Positions 15,602-23,400 of a stretch of 40,286 nt of DNA are shown here, one piece after another. The notes beneath the pieces were generated by a model. That model worked only from the letters and a program-made list of their open reading frames with translations. It did no database searches and was not told the DNA's origin. The position numbers and the translations under genes are program-made. This DNA comes from DASVLX01 sp035552275. Lineage in GTDB: Bacteria > Actinomycetota > Actinomycetes > Mycobacteriales > Pseudonocardiaceae. The stretch covers positions 1 to 40,286 of the forward strand of contig DASZLR010000174.1 of assembly GCA_035552275.1 (NCBI GenBank), in the 5' to 3' direction. Position 1 is the stretch's first letter; each line of letters opens with the position of its first letter.

Positions 15602-16153
15602 TTACCGACCAAGAAGCCGACGAACCTCCGTCCCAAAACCGTTGGCGCCGGCTCGACCCAGGTAGTCGAGTAGGTCGTCCGGCGCCAGGCTCGGCTGGCA
15701 ATAGTCAGCGGCCTGTTGATGGAGGCACGCCAGCACTACCTGTGGACAGAGATCGAGTTGGTTGAGTAGGAACTCGTCCGGATGAATGGCTGTCACATCA
15801 CAAGGTGCCAGCGCGGCGTCAGGGAAGTCGGCTAGGTTGGCAGTGACGATTACCGAGGCATGGCCGCGAAAGGCGGCGGCAACGTGCCGATCCTTGGGAT
15901 CGGTGGTCATCGCGGCGACCAAGGACTCGTAACCGGTAACTTCGGCGTCAGGAAAGTACCGGCGCATCTGGCGGATACGCCGATCCGCTGCCTGAACGGG
16001 CACACCTAGCTTGACCACCAACGTGTTTCGCAACTCGCCGAGCACATCGGGCGACCACAGCGGTCGGTATGTGTCCGCTTCAGCAAGCCGCAGCAGGGCG
16101 TCATTGAGATACATGGGCACCAGGGCGCAGGTGTCCAGAAACGCGGCGAACAA
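15602..16153 (-). CDS. PIN-domain ribonuclease toxin (VapC-like)
   Basis: 183 residues. The four acidic metal-binding residues of the PIN nuclease fold are recognisable: Asp7 (FLDTCAL), Glu40 (LGELRNTLV), Asp88 in TTDPKDRHVAAAF, and Asp109 in TANLADFP. The C-terminal ~60 residues form an extra helical region as in the PIN_3 subgroup. Such proteins cleave RNA, often tRNA or rRNA, when freed from their antitoxin. The start is a TTG at 16153, the only reasonable initiator before the conserved FAAFLDTC; only a weak AAGG precedes it. It follows the HTH antitoxin gene by 18 bp in the same reading frame. Confidence 0.88.
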   Translation of the reverse strand: MFAAFLDTCALVPMYLNDALLRLAEADTYRPLWSPDVLGELRNTLVVKLGVPVQAADRRIRQMRRYFPDAEVTGYESLVAAMTTDPKDRHVAAAFRGHASVIVTANLADFPDAALAPCDVTAIHPDEFLLNQLDLCPQVVLACLHQQAADYCQPSLAPDDLLDYLGRAGANGFGTEVRRLLGR

Positions 16154-16171
16154 TCCAAGTACCTTGATCGG

Positions 16172-16630
16172 CTACCGGGTGGACACAGGTTCGACGGTCG
16201 CCTCGTACAGACCGGCGTGCTGGCCTTCGCGGGCCATCTCCCGCAGCCCCACCCGGCGCTCGTGACGCATGGATCGCTGGTATTCCAGGAGATCGGCCAG
16301 CTGGACTCGGCGGTGTCGGCCACGCTGCTCGTAAGCCAGCTCACCCGAAGTCAACAACCTCACCAATGTCGGGCGGGAAACACCCAACAGATCGGCCGCT
16401 TCCTGAGTGGTCAGCAGCGTGTTGTGGGGGGCGATGGTGATCGCCAGGCCCTTGGCCATCGCCTGCACGACGTCATAGAGCACCCGGTAGACCGGCTCCG
16501 GCAACTCCACGCGAGAGCCGCTCGCCCCCACCAGCGCGGCATGCTGCGGCTCGGCCAGCGCCGCCACCAGCGCCGCGAGTTGTCGCTCGGCCGGCGGCAG
16601 CACCGTCAGCTCCTCGGCCACAGTCGTCAT
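16172..16630 (-). CDS. Excisionase-type HTH antitoxin
   Basis: 152 residues. A winged-helix/MerR-like excisionase domain lies around residues 68-115 (LLTTQEAADLLGVSRPTLVRLLTSGELAYEQRGRHRRVQLADLLEYQ). The N-terminal ~60 residues are helical and the C-terminal ~35 residues are a charged tail likely to wrap the toxin. This architecture is common as the partner of PIN_3 toxins, where it blocks the nuclease and represses the operon. The ATG has GGGAGG 6 bases upstream. Its stop TAG is in frame with the PIN gene 18 bp later. Confidence 0.88.
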   Translation of the reverse strand: MTTVAEELTVLPPAERQLAALVAALAEPQHAALVGASGSRVELPEPVYRVLYDVVQAMAKGLAITIAPHNTLLTTQEAADLLGVSRPTLVRLLTSGELAYEQRGRHRRVQLADLLEYQRSMRHERRVGLREMAREGQHAGLYEATVEPVSTR

Positions 16631-16664
16631 TCACGCCTCCCTCGATCGCTGGTCCAGCAGGTCT

Positions 16665-16705
16665 ACCTCAGCATACCAGCAATCGAAAAAAGAGAAAAAT
16701 AACGA
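16665..16705 (-). promoter_or_regulatory. AT-rich strip: pepA end / TA promoter region
   Basis: On the minus strand, runs of T (rc of 16685-16702) follow a weak ACGA...TCGT pairing just past the pepA stop, resembling a poor intrinsic terminator with a U-tract. Just downstream, TGGTATGCT (rc around 16667-16676) has the form of an extended -10 for the antitoxin-toxin operon. Such A/T runs are rare in this high-GC window. Both roles are inference. Confidence 0.35.
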
Positions 16706-16720
16706 CTATCCGAACGCTCG

Positions 16721-18259
16721 TCAGCCCTTGTCGGCGATGTCGGCGAGGACGGCGGCCAGCGTGCGGACCGGGACTCCGGTGCCGCCCTTGGGCGTGTAGC
16801 CCCACGCGCCGCCGACGTTGTACGCCGGGCCGGCCACGTCGATGTGCGCCCACGGCAGGCCATCCGGCACGAACTCACGCAGAAACACGGCCGCCACCAG
16901 CATTCCGCCCCACCGCGCGCCGGCCACGTTCGCCAGGTCGGCCAGCTTGGAGTCCAGTTCGCCGCGCAGTTCCTCGGGCAGCGGCATCGGCCAGCCGCCC
17001 TCGCCGGTGGCCTGTGCGATCGCGGCGACCCGGTCCCGGAACTCGTCCGAGCCCATGATTCCGGGCGTCCGCCGGCCCAGCGCGACCATCTGCGCGCCGG
17101 TCAGCGTCGAGGTTTCCACCAGGTAGTCCGGCTCGTCCTCGCCCGCCCGCACGATCGCGTCCGCCAGGATCAGCCGGCCCTCGGCGTCGGTGTTGAGCAC
17201 CTCGACGGTCCGGCCGCCGTACATGGTGAGCACGTCGCCGGGCCGGTATGCCGTGCCGGAGGGCATGTTCTCCGCCATCGGCACGGTCGCGGTGATCTCC
17301 AGCGGGTACTTCAGCGTCGCCGCCAGCACCACGGTCGCGATCACCGCCGCCGCGCCGGACATGTCCGAGGTCATCTCGTCCATGCCGCCGGCCGGCTTGA
17401 TGGAGATGCCGCCGGTGTCGAAGGTGATTCCCTTGCCCACCAAGGCGACCTTCGCCCTCGGCTTCGGGCCGACATAGCGCAGCCGCACCAGTCGCGGCGG
17501 CCGGACCGAGCCGCCGCCGACACCGAGGATGCCGCCGTAGCCGCCCTTGCGCAGCGCCTTCTCGTCCAGCACGGTCGCCTCGACGCCGGCCGCCGTGGCC
17601 AGTTCGACCGCCCGCTCGGCGAAACTCGCCGGGTAAAGGTCATTGGGCGCGGTGTTGATCAGCTCCCGCGCCGTGCACACCGCCTCGGCGATCGCGGTGG
17701 CCGCCTTGAGTGTGTTCCGGTGCTGCTTGGCGGCGCCGTCGGCCGGACTGACCAGCTCCACCCGGCGCACCGGCTCGTCACCGGGCTCCGACTTGTAGCG
17801 GGTGAACCGGTACGCGCCCAGCACGGTGCCCTCGGCAGCCGCGGCCAAGTCGATTGTGGACAGTACGGAGGCGGCCCGCTTGGTGCCGACCAGCGCCCGC
17901 GCCGCCGCTCCCGACCCGCGCCGCACCTGCTCCGCGCTGACCACCGGCTCGGCTTCGGCATGGCCAGCCGTACTGCCAAAGGGCCTGCCCAGTCCGACCG
18001 CCAGCACGACGGTCGCGGCGAGCTTGCCCAACGTCGGCAGCTTGACGATCTCGTCGGCTCGGCCGGTGGCGCCCACCGCGGTCAGCAGTTCGGCCAACCG
18101 GCCGTCCAGAGCGGCGTCCACCGGATCGGCGCCGGGCGCGAGGGCGACGCTGAACTTGTCGCCGTCCCCGGGCACCGTGCCCACCACGACGACATCGACC
18201 GGCAGCGCGGCCAACGCGCCGGGCTCACTACCGACGAGCGCAAGTTTCGGTGCGGGCAA
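16721..18259 (-). CDS. pepA: Leucyl aminopeptidase (M17 family)
   Basis: 512 residues from a TTG at 18259, selected because GAGGAG lies 7 bases upstream; an in-frame GTG at 18283 would add 8 residues and has no such site. The N-terminal third is the variable domain. The C-terminal catalytic domain shows GKGITFDTGGISIKP (metal-binding Lys and Asp), DMSGAAAV, and NTDAEGRLILADA, the M17 signature with metal-binding Asp and Glu and catalytic Arg. It is a two-metal cytosolic exopeptidase that removes N-terminal residues in peptide turnover; in other bacteria PepA also binds DNA. A strong inverted repeat lies 32 bp before the start. No partner genes are on the same strand. Confidence 0.95.
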   Translation of the reverse strand: MPAPKLALVGSEPGALAALPVDVVVVGTVPGDGDKFSVALAPGADPVDAALDGRLAELLTAVGATGRADEIVKLPTLGKLAATVVLAVGLGRPFGSTAGHAEAEPVVSAEQVRRGSGAAARALVGTKRAASVLSTIDLAAAAEGTVLGAYRFTRYKSEPGDEPVRRVELVSPADGAAKQHRNTLKAATAIAEAVCTARELINTAPNDLYPASFAERAVELATAAGVEATVLDEKALRKGGYGGILGVGGGSVRPPRLVRLRYVGPKPRAKVALVGKGITFDTGGISIKPAGGMDEMTSDMSGAAAVIATVVLAATLKYPLEITATVPMAENMPSGTAYRPGDVLTMYGGRTVEVLNTDAEGRLILADAIVRAGEDEPDYLVETSTLTGAQMVALGRRTPGIMGSDEFRDRVAAIAQATGEGGWPMPLPEELRGELDSKLADLANVAGARWGGMLVAAVFLREFVPDGLPWAHIDVAGPAYNVGGAWGYTPKGGTGVPVRTLAAVLADIADKG

Positions 18260-18290
18260 CGCCAGTCTCCTCGCCACGATCACAACACGG

Positions 18291-18328
18291 TTCCGTGCTT
18301 AACCCCGGATCAGAGGTTAAGCACGGAA
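18291..18328. promoter_or_regulatory. 14-bp perfect inverted repeat between pepA and membrane protein gene
   Basis: Left arm TTCCGTGCTTAACC (18291-18304) and right arm GGTTAAGCACGGAA (18315-18328) are perfectly complementary around a 10-bp spacer. The two flanking genes diverge, so a transcription terminator is not expected. It lies 32 bp from the pepA TTG start and 58 bp from the rightward start at 18386. An operator for a dimeric repressor or a leader hairpin in one of the two transcripts are both possible. Confidence 0.7.
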
Positions 18329-18385
18329 TGCTAACGAATTCGGCCGACCGGCCGGTGTCCGACCAGCCATGCCAGGCTTACGAAT

Positions 18386-19336
18386 ATGACCAGGGCCGAC
18401 GCGACCGCCAGCGGCCTGCTGGCGGCGATCGGCGTCGGCGTGTTCGCCGGGCTCGCCCCGACCGCCGCCATGGCCGGCCGATATCTGCTGGTGGCGGCCG
18501 TGGTTGGGGCTGCGCTGGCCGCGCTGGGCACAATGATCACCGGGGCCGCAGGTGCTGCTAACCCGACCGGCCGGCTGGGCGCGACCGCGGACGCTGCCCA
18601 GCTTCTCGCGCGGGTAGCCACGATCGCCGCGCTGGCGAGCTGCTTCGGCGACTACGCGCTGCCCGGACGGCCACTGTTCGCCACCCTCGCCGTACTGGTG
18701 TTCGTCACCGCCGCACACGCGCTCGACCTGCGCCCACCACCGATCGTGATCCGCGCCGGACTGCTGTTCACGCTGGTGGTGCTCGTGATGCTGGTCGCGG
18801 TGTGCGCCGCGATTCCCGCACCGCCGCCGACCGGGGCGCCGGTGCCGTCGGGCATCCCCGGCGCGGATGATCTCGCCGGCATCCTGCCGGCCACCGGCGT
18901 GATGTTGGTCGCTTTTCTTGGCGTGCGAACCGAAGCGCGCCGGCCGACGGTCGCGCTGATCGGCCTGGCCGCCGTGCTCGCCGCCGGCTGGGCGGCGCTG
19001 GATCAGCTCGGCCCGATCCGGCTGGCGCTGTCCCCGACTCCGCTGTGGGACACGCTGAGCACCGCTGAGTCCGCCGCGCTGAACCCGCTGATGACCGTCG
19101 GTGTGCTGGTCGGCACGCTGCTGGCGATCAGCGTGCTGCTGCGGGACGCCACCGAGACCGTCCCGCGAAAAACCGGCCGCCCGCCGGCGGTCCTGATCGG
19201 CCTAGCCGCGGCGCTGGTGGCCTGGCTGGCCGGCCCGACCATCGCGCTCGAATGCGCCGCCGGCGCGGTGGTCGTCCGTTACGCGCTGGTCACCCTTTCG
19301 GCCGGGCTGGCCCGCCGACCCGGCGGTAACGTGTGA
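18386..19336 (+). CDS. Polytopic membrane protein upstream of gcvT
   Basis: 316 residues, mostly hydrophobic, with about nine or ten predicted membrane helices separated by short loops; the longest loop (about 143-170) is Pro/Gly-rich. The fold and the small-residue-rich helices recall a shortened amino-acid/polyamine permease, but no defining APC motif was identified, and transport is not proven. The ATG has no strong Shine-Dalgarno. Its stop is 4 bp before the gcvT start, so the two are almost certainly co-transcribed. A glycine- or folate-related transport role would be an inference from position only. Confidence 0.8.
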   Translation: MTRADATASGLLAAIGVGVFAGLAPTAAMAGRYLLVAAVVGAALAALGTMITGAAGAANPTGRLGATADAAQLLARVATIAALASCFGDYALPGRPLFATLAVLVFVTAAHALDLRPPPIVIRAGLLFTLVVLVMLVAVCAAIPAPPPTGAPVPSGIPGADDLAGILPATGVMLVAFLGVRTEARRPTVALIGLAAVLAAGWAALDQLGPIRLALSPTPLWDTLSTAESAALNPLMTVGVLVGTLLAISVLLRDATETVPRKTGRPPAVLIGLAAALVAWLAGPTIALECAAGAVVVRYALVTLSAGLARRPGGNV

Positions 19337-19340
19337 GGAC

Positions 19341-20471
19341 GTGACCGAACCCGCCTCGACCACTCCGGAACCTGATCTTCGGCGCAGCCCGCTGCACGCC
19401 GCCAACGCCGCGCTGGACGCCAAGTTCGTCCCGTTCGGCGGCTGGGAGATGCCGATCCAGTACGCCGATGGCGGCGTGGTCGCCGAGCACACCGCGGTGC
19501 GCGAGGCGGTCGGCGTGTTCGACGTGTCGCATCTGGGCAAGGCGCTGGTCACCGGCCCCGGCGCGGCCGAGTTCGTCAACTCCTGCTTCACCAACGATCT
19601 GCGCCGCATCGACCCCGGCCGCGCGCAGTACACGGTGTGCTGCACCGAAAGCGGCGGCGTGGTGGACGACCTGATCTGCTATCTGGTCAGCCCGGACGAG
19701 GTGTTCTGCGTGCCCAACGCGGCGAACAACGCCGAGGTGGTGCGCCGGTTGGCCGATGCCGCGCCGGAGGGCATCGAGGTCCGCGACCAGCACAGCGACT
19801 ACGCGGTGATCGCGGTGCAGGGGCCGCGCTCGCCGGACGTGCTGGCCGCCCTGGACCTGCCGACCGACCTGGACTACCTGGCCTTCGTCGACGCGCCGTG
19901 GGAGGAGCACACGGTCCGGGTCTGCCGCACCGGCTACACCGGCGAGCACGGCTACGAACTGCTCCCCCGCCGCGCCGACGCGACCCTGTTGTGGGACGCG
20001 CTGCTCACCGCCGCCCAGCGGCACGGCGGACGGGCCGCCGGTCTCGGCGCCCGGGACACCCTGCGCACCGAAATGGGTTATCCGCTGCACGGGCACGAGT
20101 TGTCCGCCGAGATCAGCCCGGTGCAGGCGGGCGCGAGCTGGGCCGTCGGCTGGGACAAGCCGGCGTTCTGGGGTCGGGAGGCGCTGCTGGCCGAGCGCGC
20201 GAACGGCCCGGCGCGGCGGCTGCGCGGCCTGCGCGCGATCGAGCGGGGCGTGCCCAGGGCCGGGATGCCGGTGCTGGACGGCGGCGGCGAGCGGATCGGC
20301 CTGACCACCTCCGGCACCTTCTCCCCCACCCTGCACACCGGCATCGCGCTGGCGCTGCTCGACACCGCGGCCGGCGTCAAGCTGGGCGACGAAGTCGCCC
20401 TGGACGTCCGGGGCCGGCCGCTGCGCTGCGAGGTCGTCAAGCCGCCGTTCGTCGCGCCGCACACCCGTTAG
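19341..20471 (+). CDS. gcvT: Aminomethyltransferase, glycine cleavage T protein
   Basis: 376 residues. It transfers the methylene group from lipoyl-bound aminomethyl on GcvH to tetrahydrofolate, releasing ammonia. Family landmarks are FVPFGGWEMPIQY near the N-terminus, GVFDVSHLGK, a folate-site segment CRTGYTGEHGYEL, and GLGARDTLRTEMGYPLHGHEL, followed by a C-terminal beta-barrel. The GTG start has GAGGA just upstream and lies 4 bp after the membrane protein gene. No gcvP or gcvH is in the window; gcvT standing alone near ilvE is also how I recall it in mycobacteria. The lipoate genes 16 kb away supply the cofactor for its system. Confidence 0.96.
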   Translation: MTEPASTTPEPDLRRSPLHAANAALDAKFVPFGGWEMPIQYADGGVVAEHTAVREAVGVFDVSHLGKALVTGPGAAEFVNSCFTNDLRRIDPGRAQYTVCCTESGGVVDDLICYLVSPDEVFCVPNAANNAEVVRRLADAAPEGIEVRDQHSDYAVIAVQGPRSPDVLAALDLPTDLDYLAFVDAPWEEHTVRVCRTGYTGEHGYELLPRRADATLLWDALLTAAQRHGGRAAGLGARDTLRTEMGYPLHGHELSAEISPVQAGASWAVGWDKPAFWGREALLAERANGPARRLRGLRAIERGVPRAGMPVLDGGGERIGLTTSGTFSPTLHTGIALALLDTAAGVKLGDEVALDVRGRPLRCEVVKPPFVAPHTR

Positions 20472-20567
20472 TCCATGAGGCCCATTAGGGCGCGGGCCGA
20501 ACAGTCGGACGTCCAACCCTTGGAAAGATGATTTTCCCACGACCGTCCTACCTACTAAAGTGCTGAT

Positions 20568-21671
20568 ATGACTCTTGCGCTGGCTTTCACCAGGACTCCG
20601 CACCCCCACCCGGCCACCCCGGAGCGGGTCGCGGAGGTATTGGCCGCGCCGGGTTTCGGCAAGTACTTCACCGATCACATGGTGACCATCGACTGGAACC
20701 CGGAGCAGGGATGGCATGACGCGGCGGTCGGTCCGTACGCGCCGATCGAGCTCGACCCGGCCACCAGCGTGCTGCACTACGGCCAGGCCGTCTTCGAGGG
20801 ACTGAAGGCGTACCGCCAGCCGGACGGCTCGATCGCCTCGTTCCGCCCGGACGTCAACGCCGCCCGGTTCCGCAACTCGGCGCGCCGGCTGGCCATGCCG
20901 GAACTGCCGGACGAGCTGTTCCTCGACTCGCTGCGCGAGCTGATCGCGGTCGACGGGCGGTGGGTGCCCAGCGATCCGGACGAGTCGCTGTACCTGCGGC
21001 CGTTCCTGATCTCCACCGAGATCGGCCTCGGCGTCAACAGCCCGTCGCGCACCTACCGGTACCTGGTGATCGGCTCGCCGGCCGGGTCGTACTTCACCGG
21101 CGGGATCAAGCCGGTCAGCGTCTGGCTGAGCACCGAGTATGTGCGGGCCGCCCCCGGCGGCACCGGCGAGGCCAAGTGCGCCGGCAACTACGCGGCCGCC
21201 TTCGTCGCCCAGGCGCAGGCGGTCGAGCGCGGCTGCGACCAGGTGGTCTGGCTGGACGCCGTGGAACGCCGGTGGGTCGAGGAAATGGGCGGGATGAACC
21301 TGTACTTCGTCTTCGGCTCCGGCTCCGACGCGCACCTGGTGACCCCCGAGTTGACCGGTTCGCTGCTGCCCGGCGTGACCAGGGCCTCGCTGCTGGAACT
21401 CGCCCAGGATCTCGGCTACCCGGTCGAGCAGCGGCGGATCTCCACCGAGGAGTGGGAGAAGAAGGCGCTTTCCGGTGAGCTGACCGAGGTGTTCGCCTGC
21501 GGCACGGCGGCGGTGATCACCCCGGTGGGCAGCGTCAAGCACGCCGACGGCGGGTTCGCCGTGTCCGGCGGCGAGCCCGGCCCGGTGACGGTCGCGCTGC
21601 GCGAGGCGCTGACCGGCGTCCAGCAGGGCACCGCGCCCGATCCGCACGGCTGGATGCTTCCCCTGGACTGA
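20568..21671 (+). CDS. ilvE: Branched-chain amino acid aminotransferase
   Basis: 367 residues, fold type IV PLP aminotransferase. It interconverts Leu, Ile and Val with their 2-oxo acids using glutamate. Landmarks are LHYGQAVFEGLKAYR, LYLRPFLI, the PLP lysine in GEAKCAGNYAAAF, and EMGGMNLYFVFG, with AVITPVGSVKH near the C-terminus. The ATG at 20568 has a weak Shine-Dalgarno. The 96-bp gap after gcvT contains a short GGCCC/GGGCC hairpin (20479-20498) and then an A/T-richer stretch that probably holds its own promoter. Its stop codon lies within the first of two direct repeats placed before the next gene. Confidence 0.96.
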   Translation: MTLALAFTRTPHPHPATPERVAEVLAAPGFGKYFTDHMVTIDWNPEQGWHDAAVGPYAPIELDPATSVLHYGQAVFEGLKAYRQPDGSIASFRPDVNAARFRNSARRLAMPELPDELFLDSLRELIAVDGRWVPSDPDESLYLRPFLISTEIGLGVNSPSRTYRYLVIGSPAGSYFTGGIKPVSVWLSTEYVRAAPGGTGEAKCAGNYAAAFVAQAQAVERGCDQVVWLDAVERRWVEEMGGMNLYFVFGSGSDAHLVTPELTGSLLPGVTRASLLELAQDLGYPVEQRRISTEEWEKKALSGELTEVFACGTAAVITPVGSVKHADGGFAVSGGEPGPVTVALREALTGVQQGTAPDPHGWMLPLD

Positions 21672-21725
21672 TCCGGATCAAATCGGCGTTGATCCGGATT
21701 AAATCGGCCGCGCCGGATTGTTAAT
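21669..21725 (+). promoter_or_regulatory. Phased CCGGAT repeats upstream of quinone oxidoreductase
   Basis: TGATCCGGATCAAATCGGC (21669-21687) is repeated with one mismatch at 21690-21708, a period of 21 bp or two helical turns. A third CCGGAT (21713-21718) follows at 19 bp and is part of GGATT-GTT-AATCC, a short inverted repeat ending 7 bp before the ATG at 21732. Each unit contains the palindrome ATCCGGAT or CCGG core. Tandem phased sites this close to a start codon look like repressor operators; the first begins at the ilvE stop. Confidence 0.55.
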
Positions 21726-21731
21726 CCCGGC

Positions 21732-22652
21732 ATGCCACAAGCAGTGCGGTTTGCCGAATACGGCGGTATCGATGTGCTGCGCGTCGTCGACGTGCCGCGT
21801 CCAGTCCCCGGTGACGGTCAGGTTCTCGTCCAGGTGAAGGCGGCCGGGATCAACCCCGGCGAGGCCGCCATCCGGTCCGGAGCCGTGCACGACCGATGGC
21901 CCGCGACGTTCCCCTCCGGACAGGGCAGCGACCTGGCCGGCGTGGTGGCCGAGATCGGTTCCGGCGTGACCGGTGTCGCCGTCGGCGACGAGGTGATCGG
22001 ATTCACCTACAACCGGGCCAGCCACGCCGAGTTCGTGGTCGTGGCGCCCGAGGACCTGACGCCCCGCCCGGCCGGCGTGCCGTGGGAGGCGGCCGGGGCG
22101 CTGTTCGTCGCGGGCGCGACCGCCTGGGCGGCGGTCCGGGCGGTCGGGCTCGGCGAGGGCGACACCGTGGTGGTGTCCGGCGCGGCCGGCGGAGTCGGCT
22201 CGATCGCCGTCCAACTGGCGAAGCACGCCGGAGCAACGGTGATCGGCCTGGCCAGCGAGCGCAACCACCAGTGGCTGCGCGACCACGGCGTCATTCCGGT
22301 GGCCTACGGCGAGGGTGTGACCGGGCGGATCCAGGCCGCCGGCGAGGGCAAGATCGACGCTTTCATCGACACTTTCGGCGGCGGCTACGTGGAACTGGCC
22401 GTCGAACTGGGCGTCCAGCCGGATCGGATCGACACGATCATCGACTGGGCGGCCGCCGAGAAGTACGGCGTGAAAACCGAGGGAAGCATGGCCGGCGGCA
22501 GCGCGGCGGTGCTGGCCGAGCTCGCCGCGCTGATCGACGCCGGTGAGCTGGAGATCCCGATCGCCGCCGGCTACCCGCTAGCCCAGGTTCAGGACGCCTA
22601 CCGGGAACTGGAACAGCGACACACCCGAGGCAAGATCGTCCTGAAGCCCTGA
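21732..22652 (+). CDS. NADP-dependent quinone oxidoreductase (zinc-independent MDR)
   Basis: 306 residues. Medium-chain dehydrogenase/reductase fold: an N-terminal GroES-like domain with VQVKAAGINPGEAAIRSG and GQGSDLAGVVAEIG, then a nucleotide-binding Rossmann domain with VVSGAAGGVGSIAVQLAKHAGATVIG. The zinc-binding cysteines of alcohol dehydrogenases are absent, as in QOR-type enzymes. Expected activity is NADPH-dependent reduction of quinones or reactive carbonyls; the natural substrate is unknown. No Shine-Dalgarno is seen before the ATG, and the region is occupied by phased repeats. It converges on cobS with a 1-bp gap. Confidence 0.92.
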   Translation: MPQAVRFAEYGGIDVLRVVDVPRPVPGDGQVLVQVKAAGINPGEAAIRSGAVHDRWPATFPSGQGSDLAGVVAEIGSGVTGVAVGDEVIGFTYNRASHAEFVVVAPEDLTPRPAGVPWEAAGALFVAGATAWAAVRAVGLGEGDTVVVSGAAGGVGSIAVQLAKHAGATVIGLASERNHQWLRDHGVIPVAYGEGVTGRIQAAGEGKIDAFIDTFGGGYVELAVELGVQPDRIDTIIDWAAAEKYGVKTEGSMAGGSAAVLAELAALIDAGELEIPIAAGYPLAQVQDAYRELEQRHTRGKIVLKP

Positions 22653-22653
22653 G

Positions 22654-23400
22654 TCACGCGCTGGCGCAGAAGACCAGCACGACGGTGACCGCCAGCTCGC
22701 TGGCCGCGCCGAGCACGTCCCCGGTGACGCCACCGAAGCGCCGCCGGGTGTGCGCGGCCAGCGCGATCACCGCGCCACCAGCCAACAACACCGCTGCCGG
22801 CCCGGCCCACCACCGACCCGGCAGCACAACAGTTCCGGCCACCGCCAACAACAGCCACCAGCCGGCCGGGACCGGCCACGGCTGACTGCCGGCGACCAGC
22901 GCGCCCAGCCCGTCCGGCCGCGCCGCCGGGACACCGCGCCGGCAGCACACCACGAACGCCGCCCGGCCCGCGGCCGCCGCCAGCACCACCGCCCACCAGC
23001 GGCCGGCCACCGCCAGCGAGGCCAGGCTGGCGGCCTGCGCGCCGAGCACGATGATCAACGTGACCACGGCGAACGGCCCGGCCGAGCCGTCCTTCATCAC
23101 CGCCAGCGCCCGTTCGGGCGGGCCGTAGCAGCCCAGCCCGTCGGCGGTGTCGGCCAGGCCGTCGATGTGCATTCCCCTGGTGGCCAACGCAAGCGCGCCG
23201 ACCACCAGCAGTCCGGACACCAGCGCCGGGACGTGCGCCAGGACCAGCCCGGTCAGCAGTCCGGCGGCGAACAACCCGAGCAGCGCGCCGACCAACGGAG
23301 CCAGCCCGATCGCCCACGCCGCCGTCCGCCGGTCCACCGCGCCGGTCGGCACCGGCAGTATCGTCAGCCAGGACAACGCCAGCCGCAGACCAGCGGTCAA
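22654..23400 (-). CDS. cobS: Adenosylcobinamide-GDP ribazoletransferase (cobalamin synthase)
   Basis: 248 residues with about six to seven membrane helices. It joins adenosylcobinamide-GDP to alpha-ribazole (phosphate), the last assembly step of cobalamin. The catalytic acidic motif is in GMHIDGLADTADGLGCYG, and DGSAGPFAVV follows. The TTG start at 23400 overlaps the cobT stop by 4 bp (TTGA), which supports translational coupling. A further internal start is not better supported. Third gene of cobU-cobT-cobS. Confidence 0.95.
   Translation of the reverse strand: MTAGLRLALSWLTILPVPTGAVDRRTAAWAIGLAPLVGALLGLFAAGLLTGLVLAHVPALVSGLLVVGALALATRGMHIDGLADTADGLGCYGPPERALAVMKDGSAGPFAVVTLIIVLGAQAASLASLAVAGRWWAVVLAAAAGRAAFVVCCRRGVPAARPDGLGALVAGSQPWPVPAGWWLLLAVAGTVVLPGRWWAGPAAVLLAGGAVIALAAHTRRRFGGVTGDVLGAASELAVTVVLVFCASA

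Noticed and set aside
18259..19340. Glycine riboswitch ahead of gcvT
   Set aside because: gcvT starts 4 bp after the upstream gene, leaving no leader, and the region before 18386 shows only the palindrome.
19290..21647. A 785-codon minus-strand frame opposite gcvT and ilvE
   Set aside because: It covers two genes with clear family motifs on the plus strand and shows the same shadow composition.
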